Source of the DNA: an uncultured Opitutia bacterium
GTDB taxonomy: Bacteria > Verrucomicrobiota > Verrucomicrobiia > Opitutales > UBA953
Reading direction: 5' to 3'
Assembly: GCA_903882335.1 (NCBI GenBank)
Contig: CAIRWP010000001.1
Location: 1 to 15,258, forward strand
Length of the DNA: 15,258 nt
The notes under the pieces were generated by a model that had not been told where the DNA came from, did no database searches, and was given only the letters and a program-made list of their open reading frames with translations. Made by a program: the position numbers and the translations under genes. Shown here in pieces: positions 1-7,949 of the stretch. Position 1 is the stretch's first letter. Every line of letters begins with the position of its first letter.

Positions 1-1094
1 CGATCGGGCAGGGTAAAATTCCAGACCGTGACCGCAAAAGGCACGTCCTTGCCACCGAAGCGCAGGGTGCCGCGGTGTTCGCCGGGCTGGGCGTCCTTCG
101 GAACCTGGAATTCCAGCAGGCGGCCGTTCGGCGAGGGCACCAGCGGGTCTTGGTGGGCGCCGACCTTGAGGACGTCGAAGCGCCGGACTGGCAGGTCGAG
201 GACGACGCTTTGCGGGGCTTCCTCGAGCAGCATGGTCACCGCTTCGCCCTTGGCCGCGAAAAGCTTCAGGCCGGGAATCGGTAGGCCGGCCGCATCGGTG
301 GCTTTCACCGTCGATGTTTCGGTCGCGAGCTTAGGCAAGGGCGGGAGTTCCGCGGCTTTGGCGGGCTTGAGCGTCGGATCGGCCGGGAAGGCCACCGTCG
401 GGGCCGGACCGTCTTCGAGCCAGAGCGTGAAGTAGGGCGCGGACTTCCGGTTGCTGTCCTTGCTGGCGACGTAGCGGTTCGGGAAGAGCGTGTAGGTGAA
501 TTGGTCGCCGTCGCGCCGGTATTCGCTGCCGACGTCATCCATCACCAGGAAGCCGAAGCTCCGGCCGTCGAGCCGGGCCTGGACCACCGCCGGGTCGATC
601 GGAATCGTCTGCCAGCGGTTCTCATCGGGCGGGGTTGGGTCGCCGAAGCCCCAGAGCGAACCCCCGAGGCCAAGGGAGACCGCGGTGACGTCCTTGCCGT
701 CGCCGTTCCAGCGCTGTTCGCCGGTGCGCGCCCAGCGGAAGCTGCTGGCGCCGGGCTCCTTGGCGTAGCTGTTACCTTTACCTTCGACCCATTCCTGGGC
801 GATGGTCGAGACCGTCGTGCGGCCAAGGATGGGCGCCGCCTCCAGGTGCAGGTGGAGCGTCGCCCGGACGACGCGCTTGCCGCGGAACTTCGTCGGGTCG
901 AAGTCGATGAGGAAGAATTCCTGCGTGCCCTTGAGTTTCAGTTTCGGCGAGCCGCCGTTGTTGCCTTCCTGTTCCGTGGGGAAGGAGGAGATCCAGGCAT
1001 CCCGCGAGGTCTCGACGCGGAGCGGAGTGGCGGCGACGACGACCTTGGCGACGCCGAGGGCGCACAGCAGGGTGAGGGGATTGTAGCGGGGCAC
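1..1094 (-). CDS. Secreted DNRLRE-like protein, probable GH123/DUF4091-type N-terminal part (3' end off the left edge)
   Basis: The frame is open from the left edge to a GTG at 1092-1094 and gives 364 codons with no stop. I chose GTG because it begins a plausible signal peptide (MPRYNPLTLLCALGVAKVVV, possible cleavage after VAA at 20-22) and no in-frame ATG lies just upstream; a GAGGG 12 nt before it is a weak ribosome site. Residues about 25-228 look like a DNRLRE-type beta-sandwich: RATLHLHLEAAP, AQEWVEG, SFRWAR, then WQTIPIDPAVVQARLDG and SFGFLVMDD. Residues about 258-364 form a second beta module with QVPKDAQPGEHRGTLRF and a final VTVWNFTLPD. That kind of ending typically precedes the catalytic barrel in GH123/DUF4091 proteins, which would lie outside the window. 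The gene starts 53 nt after the NHL gene and is probably co-transcribed. The secreted beta-sandwich reading is fairly secure; the glycosidase assignment is inference. Confidence 0.7.
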   Translation of the reverse strand, partial: MPRYNPLTLLCALGVAKVVVAATPLRVETSRDAWISSFPTEQEGNNGGSPKLKLKGTQEFFLIDFDPTKFRGKRVVRATLHLHLEAAPILGRTTVSTIAQEWVEGKGNSYAKEPGASSFRWARTGEQRWNGDGKDVTAVSLGLGGSLWGFGDPTPPDENRWQTIPIDPAVVQARLDGRSFGFLVMDDVGSEYRRDGDQFTYTLFPNRYVASKDSNRKSAPYFTLWLEDGPAPTVAFPADPTLKPAKAAELPPLPKLATETSTVKATDAAGLPIPGLKLFAAKGEAVTMLLEEAPQSVVLDLPVRRFDVLKVGAHQDPLVPSPNGRLLEFQVPKDAQPGEHRGTLRFGGKDVPFAVTVWNFTLPD

Positions 1095-1147
1095 GGAGCG
1101 TTGATAGCCCTCGGCCGACCGCTTGCCAACCCAATGTTGGACGCGTC

Positions 1148-2212
1148 TTACCGCTTGAGCATCCGGATGCGGTGGTTCTCGGAGTCGCCTACGAAGACCG
1201 TCCCATCTGGGTCCACCCAGATGCCGTGGGGGCGGGCCAGACCGCACTTCAGCGGGTCACCGTCGGGGCCGTCATGCTTGGCGCCCGTCCCGAGCATCAG
1301 TTCAAGGTTCCCCGTCTTCGCGTCGACCCTCCGGATGGAGTGGGATTCGGTGTCGACCAGCCAGGCGTTGCCTTGGGCGTCCACGGCGACCCCCTTGGGC
1401 CCGCTGAGGGTGGCGAGCTTGGCCGGTCCGCCGTTGCCGGTGAAGCCCTTCTTGCCGTTACCCGCGATGTGGGTGATCTTGTCGGCTTTCAGGTCGAGTT
1501 TGAAGACCTGGTTGCCCTCCCGGGTGCAGACCCAGAGGTTGCCGGCGGCGTCGAAGTCGATCGAGCGCGGCCCCCGGAGCGGCGTGCCCTTCACCGGTGC
1601 GCCGTCGGGGGTGGCGCCGGGCTTGCCTGTGCCGGCGATGGTGCTGATCCGCTTGGTCTTCATATCGACCTTACGGATCACGTGGTTGCCGATGTCGCAG
1701 ATGAACAAGTCGCCGTGGGCGTCGAACTGGATGCTGTGCGGCAGCTGCAGCTGGGCCTGGTCAGCCGGGCCGCCGTCGCCCGCGTAGCCCGGCTGTCCCG
1801 TGCCGACGACGGTGGTGATGATACCCGTCTTCACGTCGATCTTGCGGACAGCGTGGTTCTGCATGTCGACCACGAAGAGATTGCCGCGCTTCGGGCCGAA
1901 GCGCAGTTCGTGGGGGAGGTTGAAGGTCGCCGCGGTGGCGGGACCGCCATCGCCGGAGTAGCCGGCCTTGCCCGTGCCGGCGATCAGCGTGATCTTGCCG
2001 TCCTTGTCCACGCGCCGGATGCGCTGGCCGCCATATTCGCACTACCAGATCGCCCCGTCGGGACCTCGGACCACGCCGAAGGGATTATCCATCTTCGCCC
2101 CAGAGGCCGGGCCGCCGTCGCCGGCGAAGCCCTTCTCGCCATTACCGGCGAAGGTCGAGACGGACGCGGCGGAGAGGGAAGCGGCCGCAAGGAGCAGGAG
2201 GTGGCGGAGCAT
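1148..2212 (-). pseudogene. Secreted six-repeat NHL beta-propeller interrupted by an in-frame TAG codon
   Basis: Read from ATG 2210-2212, the frame encodes a signal peptide (MLRHLLLLAAASLSAAS) and six NHL-type repeats, ending at TAA 1148-1150, 354 codons plus stop. Codon 57 is TAG (minus strand, 2044-2042) inside the first repeat, between GPDGAIW and CEYGGQRIRRV. Corresponding repeats have F, I or V there (NLFVVD, DLFICD, NLWVCT), and Tyr is plausible, so a one-base change such as TAC to TAG explains it. After the stop the frame is intact, with GDGGPA-type turns in most repeats. The only usable downstream start is GTG at 2009-2011, which would make a 287-residue protein without signal peptide or first blade. 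NHL propellers are generally binding scaffolds; the ligand is unknown. It follows the DUF1501 gene by 99 nt. It could be a true pseudogene, a sequencing or assembly error, or a readthrough codon; the sequence alone cannot decide. Confidence 0.8.
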
Positions 2213-2224
2213 GGCGGAGAGGAT

Positions 2225-2252
2225 AGAGTACAGAGTACGGAGTACGGATTAC
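2225..2252. repeat. Four tandem 7-bp repeats, consensus RGA(G/T)TAC
   Basis: On the plus strand the units are AGAGTAC, AGAGTAC, GGAGTAC and GGATTAC, directly adjoining. The array ends 12 bp upstream of the NHL start codon (ATG 2210-2212), so it lies in the leader or promoter region of that gene. No gene is visible in 2213-2311. The same gap holds an inverted repeat AAGCCT (2273-2278) / AGGCTT (2289-2294) without a T-run. Confidence 0.8.
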
Positions 2253-2311
2253 AGAGAGCGGAATAGGGAGGGAAGCCTGTTTCGGGGAAGGCTTGGCACC
2301 CAGCCCCAGCC

Positions 2312-3718
2312 CTAAGCGATGATGTCCTTCACGACGCTGCCGTGCACGTCGGTGAGGCGGAAGTCGCGTCCGCCGAAGCGGTAGGTGAGTTTCTCGTGGT
2401 CGATGCCGAGCTGGTGAAGGATCGTGGCCCAGAAGTCATAAACCGTCAGCGGCTTGTCGACGGCGTAGTAGCCGAGCTCGTCGGTCGCGCCGAAGGCCAT
2501 GCCAGGCTTGAAGCCGCCGCCGGCGACCCACAGGCTGAAACCGTAGGGGTTGTGGTCGCGTCCGTCGCCGCCTTGCGAGAACGGCGTGCGGCCGAACTCG
2601 CCGGAGAAGATGACGATGGTGCTGTCGAGGAGGCCGCGCTGCTTGAGGTCCTTGAGGAGCGCGGCGATAGGCTGGTCGACCTGGTGGGCCATCTGGGTAT
2701 GGCCTTTCACGATCGCGCCATGGTGGTCCCATGGGTTGGCGGGATTGCCGCCGCCGAGATTCGCGGAGAGGCAGCTCAGCTCGACGAACCGGACGCCGCG
2801 TTCGACGAGGCGTCGCGCCAGCAACGCCTGACGGGCGTAGCCGGCGGTGAGCTTGTCCGGCGAGTCGATCCCGTACATGGCCTGCGTGGCCGCGGATTCG
2901 CCGCGGAGGTCGCAGATCTCGGGGACGGCGGCCTGCATCCGGTAGGCGGTCTCGTAGTTGCGGATGGCGGCCTCGACCTGCGGTTCGCGGGAGGCTTCGG
3001 CGAAGGCCCGGTCGACCTCGTGGATGAAGCCGAGGCGGCGGCGCTGGGTCGTATCCGCCTCGCTGGGCTTGATGTTCGCCAGGGGTAAGGGGCCATCGGC
3101 TTTGATGATGGAGGCCTGGTGCTGGCCCGGCAGGTAGCCGTTGTTGAACAGGCCCACGCCGCCGTGCGGCACGCCGGCGTTGCCGCTCTGCAGGACCACG
3201 AAGCCTGGGATGTTCTGATTTTCGGTCCCCAGTCCGTAGTTCATCCAGGCGCCCGCGCTGGGGTGACCCATGAACGGGAAGCCGGTATGGAAGAAGTAGT
3301 TTCCTTGGGCGTGCTCGCTGACCTTGCTCGTCATCGAGCGGACGACCGTCAGGTCGTCGGCGCACGCGGCGATCTGCGGGAAGAGGTTGGTCATCTCGAT
3401 GCCCGACCGGCCGTAGCGCTTGGCTTCCCAGGGGCTTCCCATGATGTTACCGTTGTTGTTGAAGACCGTGCGTTGGACCGGCACCGGCATCGGTTTCCCG
3501 TTGAGTTTGGTCAGGGCGGGCTTGGGGTCGAAGGAGTCGACGTGCGAGACGCCGCCGGACATGTAGCAGAAGATGACGTTCTTGGCCTTGGCCTTGAGGG
3601 GGCGCTTGCCGGTGGCTTCGGCGCCGAAGGCGGGCGAGGCGAGGAGGCCGGACAGGGCGATGCCGCCGAAGCCCAGGGAGCAGCGGCGGAGCAGTTCGCG
3701 GCGGGTGAGCGGGTGCAT
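2312..3718 (-). CDS. Tat-exported DUF1501 protein (copy in unit 2)
   Basis: This 468-residue protein starts at ATG 3716-3718, one base after the stop of the preceding cytochrome gene; a longer frame to 3841 runs back inside that gene and is not credible. The N-terminus MHPLTRRELLRRCSLGFGGI has a twin-arginine motif at 6-7 followed by a hydrophobic stretch, so export is probably by Tat. DUF1501 (PF07394, alkaline-phosphatase/sulfatase clan) is recognised from VIFCYMSGGVSHVDSFDPKP at 48-67, WDHHGAIVKGHTQMAHQVDQP at about 330-350, GEFGRTP at 373-379, GDGRDHNPYGF at 384-394 and the C-terminal YDFWATILHQLGID at 427-440. The conserved Asp and His residues in these motifs are likely metal ligands by analogy with the clan. 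No substrate or activity is established for the family. Genes for this family are very often next to DUF1549/DUF1553 genes, as here. Translation is probably coupled to the upstream gene. Confidence 0.93.
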   Translation of the reverse strand: MHPLTRRELLRRCSLGFGGIALSGLLASPAFGAEATGKRPLKAKAKNVIFCYMSGGVSHVDSFDPKPALTKLNGKPMPVPVQRTVFNNNGNIMGSPWEAKRYGRSGIEMTNLFPQIAACADDLTVVRSMTSKVSEHAQGNYFFHTGFPFMGHPSAGAWMNYGLGTENQNIPGFVVLQSGNAGVPHGGVGLFNNGYLPGQHQASIIKADGPLPLANIKPSEADTTQRRRLGFIHEVDRAFAEASREPQVEAAIRNYETAYRMQAAVPEICDLRGESAATQAMYGIDSPDKLTAGYARQALLARRLVERGVRFVELSCLSANLGGGNPANPWDHHGAIVKGHTQMAHQVDQPIAALLKDLKQRGLLDSTIVIFSGEFGRTPFSQGGDGRDHNPYGFSLWVAGGGFKPGMAFGATDELGYYAVDKPLTVYDFWATILHQLGIDHEKLTYRFGGRDFRLTDVHGSVVKDIIA

Positions 3719-3719
3719 C

Positions 3720-6700
3720 TTATTTGAGATAAAGGAATTCCTTGAGGTTGAGCACGGACTGGGCGAAGTCCGCCCAGACCATCGCGGGCTTCCCGGCGTG
3801 GGTCGCCTTGAGGTCGACCAGGTAACGGGCGGCGGCGGCATGCTCGGCGGTCGTGGCCGGGCGGGCGAGGGCCTGGACGAAGAGGGCGTCCACCTTGGCG
3901 GCGTCGGCCTGCTTCGGGTCTAGCCGGGACGCCCACTGCTTGGAGGCGTCGATCACGAAGCCGTCGTTGAGGAGCGTGAGCGACTGTGCCGGGACATTGG
4001 TCGCGTCGCGCCGGCCGACTGTGGTGAAGGGCTTGGGGCCGTCGAAGGTGGTGATCAGCGGGTTGAGCGAGTTGCGCCGGATCGTGAGGTAGACGCTGCG
4101 GCGCACCTGCTGGCCCGGGGCGGCCAGGGCGTTGTCGCCCGGACCGTACATCCGATGTTCCAGCTTCCCGGCGAGGGTGAGGAGCGAGTCGCGGAGCGCC
4201 TCGCCCTCGACGCGGCGGACGCGGGCGTGGGCCAGCAGGTCGTTGCCGGGATCCTTGGCCAGGGCCGAGGTCGTGGGCAGGCTCGAGCGTCGGAAGGCCT
4301 CGGTCAGCAGGAGTTCGCGGAGCAACGTCTTCATCGACCAGCGCTCCGCGACGAAGCGGCCCGCCAGGTGGTCCAGCAGTTCCGGATGGGTCGGTTGGTC
4401 CCCGAGGCGGCCGAAGTTGTCGACGGTGCCGACGAGCCCGCGGCCGAAGACGTGGTGCCAGAGGCGGTTGACCATCACGCGCGCGGTCAGCGGATTATCG
4501 GGCGCGGCGATCTTGTCGGCGAGTTCCCGGCGGCCGCTGCCGGTGGTCACGAAGGCCTTGGGGTCGAAGGCTTCGAGGTAGCGACGCGGCACGGGAGCCG
4601 CCGGTTGCTTGTATTCCCCGCGCACGAAGAGCGGCATGTCGAGGCCCTCGGCTTCCAGGAAGCCCGGGGCGCGGCGCGGCTCGGAGAGTTGGGCCTCGAG
4701 TTGGCGGTATTCGGCGGTCAGGGTGGCGAGCTTGGGTGACGCGGCTGTGGAGGTGTCGAGCATCCCATGCCGGACTCCGGCATCGAGCAGCGCGGCCTGG
4801 GCTTCGTTGGCTTCGTCACGTCCCCAGGCGTTGGCGGCGGCGGAGAGGGCGTAGATGACCTCATCCACCGAGGAAAGTTTCGGCACCGGCGTGACGATCG
4901 CTTCGCCGGAAGGCCCGGCGGCTCGGCTGGCATGGAAGACCACCTGACGGACACCATAGAAGCCGACAGGGGCTTCGGCTTTCCGGTCCGGGTTGGGGGA
5001 GTCGTCGGGCAGGGTGAGTTCGAGGTAGGCGTAGGAGCCCTTGCGGTAAGCGGTGTCGAGGGTGATCCAGACCGGCTTAGGCGAGTCGATGGCCGCCTTG
5101 GGGAAGCGGGAACCGCCGGGGGAGAGCGGGTAGTTGTCGGGGATGAGTCGCAGCGTCGCGCCCTTACCCATGGCCTGGACGCTGATGAAGTCCGTCGTGA
5201 CCTTGAAGCGGGGTGACGTCAGGACGGCGCTATGCTTGGTCGAGAGCGTGTGGGAGTGCAGGCCGGAAGGTAGGATGCGGCCAAGGACGGCGTCGCCTTT
5301 CGTCTCGACCCGGAAATCTCCGGGCGCGAAGCGACCGTCGAGGCCGTTGCCATGCCGACGCCAGGAAGCGGAGGTGCGGTCGCTCAAAGTCCAATCGGGC
5401 TTTTCGCTCCGCGGGGCTTTGGCTTCCTTGGGTTGCAGGCCGACCCGCAGGAAGGTCGCCGCATGCAGCGGATGGGTGGGATCCGCTTCGCCTTTGACCA
5501 GTCCCTCGTCGAGTCTGGCGTCGTCGGCTCCCAGCGCGGCGAGGCGGGCGCGTAACTGGCTCGCCTGGCCACGCAGCGCGTCCAGCGGCTCATTCTTCGT
5601 CGCGACGGGCGCGATCTCTCCGCGGAGCGTGCCGGCGCGGAAGGAGTCGGCCACCTGCGCGGCGGTGAGGGCGAAGCCGTAGAGGCGGGCTTCCTCCAGT
5701 TCGCCGCGGAGGAAGGCGTTGCCACCGCCGGTGTGGCGGCGGCCGAAGAGGAGGCGCGCCTTGCCGGCGGCGAAAGCGGTCGGCCCAGATTTCTCGTTGG
5801 CGGGGGCGTAGCCCTGACCGTAGGGTTGGCCGTTGCGGTAGAGTTCGATGCGCCCATCGGGCTGATAGACGATTGCCAGGTGGATGAGGTCGCCGGGCTT
5901 CGCGGTCTCGGCCGGACCGTTGACGTTCTGGGTGCGGACGCCGTTGTTGCTGCCGGCCATCCATTTGGCCGGCTGCCTTTCGCCGAAGACAATCGCATCG
6001 AAGACCCCGCCGCCGATGGACTCGACCGTGACGACGCCGCCGCCGCGCTGCGCGAGGGAGGGGAGGGCGACCCAGGCTTCGAGCGTCTTGGCCGTGAAGG
6101 TCGCGGCGGTCGGGCCGGTCTCGGCGAAAGCATCCTCGCCATCGAGAATGAGGCGTCCGTGGCGGACCACGGCGGCACCGTTGAGTTTCGCGTCGAGCCG
6201 ACCGACGAGGTCGCGGCCGTCCTGTTCGAAGGTCCACCAGTGGCTCGGCGCCGGGCCGGCGTTCTGGTCGGACTTGAGGCGACGCCGGAAATCGTCGCCG
6301 GCGAGGCTGCTTTCGATCTTCGCCAGTTCATCCTGCAGGCGGACGCGTTCTGCGGAGCGGGCGCGGATGCGTTCGAGGGCGGCAGGCAGATCTTTGGCCT
6401 GCTGGACCCACTTGGCCGAGAGTTCGGCGCGGATGGCCTGCTTAAGTTCGGTCAGGCGGGCGCGGTGTCGGTCGAGCAGGGCGGGGGAGTCCACGGTCAC
6501 CTGGCCCGGGCGGGCGGAGGCGAAGATGCCGTAGAAGGCGGTGAAGTCGGCCTGGCTGATGGCGTCGAATTTATGGTCGTGGCAGCGGGCGCAGGACACC
6601 GTGAGACCTAGGAAGGTCTTGCTGACGACATCGATCTGGTTGTCCACGTTGCGGACCTGCTCGTCGACGGTGTCGACCGGCTGGAAGCCATGTTCGATCA

Positions 6701-7643
6701 TGCGGAAGTGGCCGGTGCCGAGGGCGGATTCGTTCAGCCCCTCTGCCGCGTTGACGCGGGGGTCCGGCAGGAGGTCGCCGGCGAGCTGCTCGCGGACGAA
6801 ACGGTCGTAGGGCACGTCGGTGTTGAACGCGCGGATCAGGTAGTCGCGGTAGCGCCAGGCCTGCGGAATCGCGGGATCGCCTTCGCTGCCGTGGGTGTCG
6901 GCGTAGCGGACGAGGTCCATCCAGTGGCGGGCGAAGTGTTCGCCGTAACGCGGCGAAGCCAGCAGCCGGTCGACCACCTTCGCGTAGGCCTCCGGTGAGG
7001 TGTCCGCATCGAAGGCCGCGATTTCGGCAGGCGTCGGGGGTAGGCCCGTCAGCACATAGGTCGCTCGGCGGAGGAGCGTGGCCTTGTCGGCCGCCACGGA
7101 AGGCATGATGCCGGCGGCAGCGAGCTTCGCATCGAGGAAGCGGTCGATCGGGCTGGCGGCTTTGCCGGCAGGAACGCCCGGTGCGGTGACCGGTTGGAAG
7201 CTCCACCAGCTCTTGCGGACCTGCAGGAGATCGGACCACGCGGGGGTAATCGAGTCTTCGGGCGCTTTGACGCGTGGGTCGGGCGCGCCGCGGTTCACCC
7301 ATTCCACGAAGTCCGCGACGATCTTCGCGTCGAGCTTCGGACGCTTCTTGGGCATCTGCAGCGTCTCATGGGTGTGATCCATGGACTGGATCAGGAGGCT
7401 CTTCCTGGCGTCGCCCGGGACGATGGCGGCGCCTTCTTCGCCGCCCTTGAGCAAACCGTCGCGGTAATCGAGGCGGAGGTCACCCTTCTGCTTCTTGGCG
7501 TCGTGGCATTCGTAGCACTCCGCGACGAGCACCGGCCGAATTCGGGACTCGAAGAACTCCACGTCCGCCGGCTTGAGGTCGGCGGCTAGGGCGGCGGTCA
7601 GCGAAAGGCCGAGTAAGCTTAGGGTACGAAGGGGGGAGGCCAA
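3720..7643 (-). CDS. Secreted multi-domain c-type cytochrome: PSCyt1, DUF1549, LamG, beta module, DUF1553
   Basis: The 1307-residue product begins at TTG 7641-7643. No in-frame ATG or GTG lies upstream, and the TTG gives a good signal peptide (MASPLRTLSLLGLSLTAALA). Domains in order: planctomycete cytochrome c module PSCyt1 with haem motif CYECH at 43-47 and the usual LQMPKKRPKL; DUF1549/PSCyt2 about 163-380 with LTGLPPTP, WMDLVRYADTHG, AWRYRDYLI and a second haem motif CARCHDHKFD at 351-360; a helical stretch about 390-445; a full LamG domain about 465-672 (SHWWTFEQDG to LTAAQVADSFRAG); a beta-rich, jelly-roll-like module about 750-910 (LTSPRFKV, GSYAYLELTLPDD); and DUF1553/PSD1 about 1037-1307 (NPLTARVMVNRLWHHVFGRG, TNVPAQSLTLLN, ending LKEFLYLK). 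It is long for the family because of the two inserted beta modules. The CxxCH motifs predict two covalent haems. The reaction is unknown; the LamG and jelly-roll parts suggest carbohydrate contact. Confidence 0.93.
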   Translation of the reverse strand: MASPLRTLSLLGLSLTAALAADLKPADVEFFESRIRPVLVAECYECHDAKKQKGDLRLDYRDGLLKGGEEGAAIVPGDARKSLLIQSMDHTHETLQMPKKRPKLDAKIVADFVEWVNRGAPDPRVKAPEDSITPAWSDLLQVRKSWWSFQPVTAPGVPAGKAASPIDRFLDAKLAAAGIMPSVAADKATLLRRATYVLTGLPPTPAEIAAFDADTSPEAYAKVVDRLLASPRYGEHFARHWMDLVRYADTHGSEGDPAIPQAWRYRDYLIRAFNTDVPYDRFVREQLAGDLLPDPRVNAAEGLNESALGTGHFRMIEHGFQPVDTVDEQVRNVDNQIDVVSKTFLGLTVSCARCHDHKFDAISQADFTAFYGIFASARPGQVTVDSPALLDRHRARLTELKQAIRAELSAKWVQQAKDLPAALERIRARSAERVRLQDELAKIESSLAGDDFRRRLKSDQNAGPAPSHWWTFEQDGRDLVGRLDAKLNGAAVVRHGRLILDGEDAFAETGPTAATFTAKTLEAWVALPSLAQRGGGVVTVESIGGGVFDAIVFGERQPAKWMAGSNNGVRTQNVNGPAETAKPGDLIHLAIVYQPDGRIELYRNGQPYGQGYAPANEKSGPTAFAAGKARLLFGRRHTGGGNAFLRGELEEARLYGFALTAAQVADSFRAGTLRGEIAPVATKNEPLDALRGQASQLRARLAALGADDARLDEGLVKGEADPTHPLHAATFLRVGLQPKEAKAPRSEKPDWTLSDRTSASWRRHGNGLDGRFAPGDFRVETKGDAVLGRILPSGLHSHTLSTKHSAVLTSPRFKVTTDFISVQAMGKGATLRLIPDNYPLSPGGSRFPKAAIDSPKPVWITLDTAYRKGSYAYLELTLPDDSPNPDRKAEAPVGFYGVRQVVFHASRAAGPSGEAIVTPVPKLSSVDEVIYALSAAANAWGRDEANEAQAALLDAGVRHGMLDTSTAASPKLATLTAEYRQLEAQLSEPRRAPGFLEAEGLDMPLFVRGEYKQPAAPVPRRYLEAFDPKAFVTTGSGRRELADKIAAPDNPLTARVMVNRLWHHVFGRGLVGTVDNFGRLGDQPTHPELLDHLAGRFVAERWSMKTLLRELLLTEAFRRSSLPTTSALAKDPGNDLLAHARVRRVEGEALRDSLLTLAGKLEHRMYGPGDNALAAPGQQVRRSVYLTIRRNSLNPLITTFDGPKPFTTVGRRDATNVPAQSLTLLNDGFVIDASKQWASRLDPKQADAAKVDALFVQALARPATTAEHAAAARYLVDLKATHAGKPAMVWADFAQSVLNLKEFLYLK

Positions 7644-7662
7644 GGCGGTGGGGTGCGCAGAC

Positions 7663-7697
7663 GATGAAAGAGGAAGGATGAGGGATAAAGGACGAAA
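7663..7697. repeat. Five degenerate tandem 7-bp repeats, consensus GAYRARR
   Basis: Plus-strand units are GATGAAA, GAGGAAG, GATGAGG, GATAAAG and GACGAAA; neighbouring units share four or five of seven positions. On the transcribed strand this reads as a TC-rich tract (type YTTCATC) ending 19 bp before the TTG start of the large cytochrome gene. Some of the similarity is expected from purine richness alone, so the array is less certain than the one at 2225. Confidence 0.6.
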
Positions 7698-7865
7698 GAC
7701 GTCGAGGACCCGAGGACATGAGGTCCGGAGGCTGATCCAACGGGCCCGGATGGCTGGTTGGGGGCTTAGGCCGCCGGTCGGTGGCCTTCGGCAGGGTCGT
7801 GACTAGGTCGGGCCGGGCACGGCGTAGCCTACCACTGCCTGACTTTCACCCTGTGGCGAACGCGC

Positions 7866-7891
7866 AAGGGCAGCAAGCGGTACTGCCCCTT
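7866..7891 (-). terminator. Possible terminator hairpin after the beta-helix/propeller gene
   Basis: On the minus strand AAGGGGCAG pairs with CTGCCCTT around a 9-nt loop, with one bulged G. It lies about 60 nt after the stop of the 7950-10010 gene. A U-run is missing (GCGCG follows), so it may instead be a leader structure or a factor-dependent stop. Confidence 0.3.
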
Positions 7892-7913
7892 CCTCGATGC
7901 ATCGGGCATATTT

Positions 7914-7941
7914 TGCCCAACCGCTGACCGCCAACCGCTGA
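7914..7941. repeat. Four tandem 7-bp repeats, TGCCCAA/CCGCTGA/CCGCCAA/CCGCTGA
   Basis: The second and fourth units are identical and the third differs at two positions, so the tract also reads as an 11-bp direct repeat CCAACCGCTGA at 7917-7927 and 7931-7941. It begins 8 bp beyond the stop codon of the beta-helix/propeller gene, in its 3' flank. Confidence 0.7.
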
Positions 7942-7949
7942 TACCCCGG

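Larger units (their letters stand above)
7644..7949. other. Gene-free gap between the two units with hairpins and two heptamer arrays
   Basis: No coding sequence is convincing in these 306 bases. Seen on the plus strand: a GA-rich 7-bp array (7663-7697); inverted repeat CCAAC (7737-7741) / GTTGG (7757-7761) enclosing GCC/GGC; an 8-bp stem AGGCCGCC (7768-7775) / GGTGGCCT (7780-7787) with one G-U pair; GGGCAG (7868-7873) / CTGCCC (7883-7888); the palindrome CGATGCATCG (7895-7904); GGGCA (7904-7908) / TGCCC (7914-7918); and a second 7-bp array (7914-7941). The gap must end one transcript and probably starts the next, but I found no -35/-10 pair I would defend. It is the only gap over 300 bases in the window. 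Confidence 0.7.

Noticed and set aside
778..1134. Minus-strand frame of 118 codons (also 542-826 and 305-538)
   Set aside because: They overlap the DNRLRE-like gene in other frames and are rich in R, P and S, as expected for off-frame GC-rich sequence.
501..1787. Plus-strand open frame of 428 codons
   Set aside because: It runs antisense across the end of the NHL gene, the gap and the DNRLRE-like gene; both minus-strand frames give coherent proteins.
2042..2044. TAG as pyrrolysine or another recoded amino acid
   Set aside because: No downstream element or recoding gene is visible, and a one-base change from a Tyr codon is a simpler explanation.
2273..2294. Inverted repeat AAGCCT/AGGCTT after the DUF1501 stop as a terminator
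   Set aside because: Six-base stem, 10-nt loop and no T-run on the minus strand; too weak to call.
3719..3841. Upstream extension of the DUF1501 gene to 3841
   Set aside because: It would overlap the end of the cytochrome gene by 120 bases and bury the twin-arginine signal; ATG 3718 is one base after the cytochrome stop.
7644..7949. tRNA, known riboswitch, CRISPR array or insertion-sequence remnant in the gap
   Set aside because: No cloverleaf, no riboswitch core I recognise, no spaced identical repeats and no transposase-like translation.
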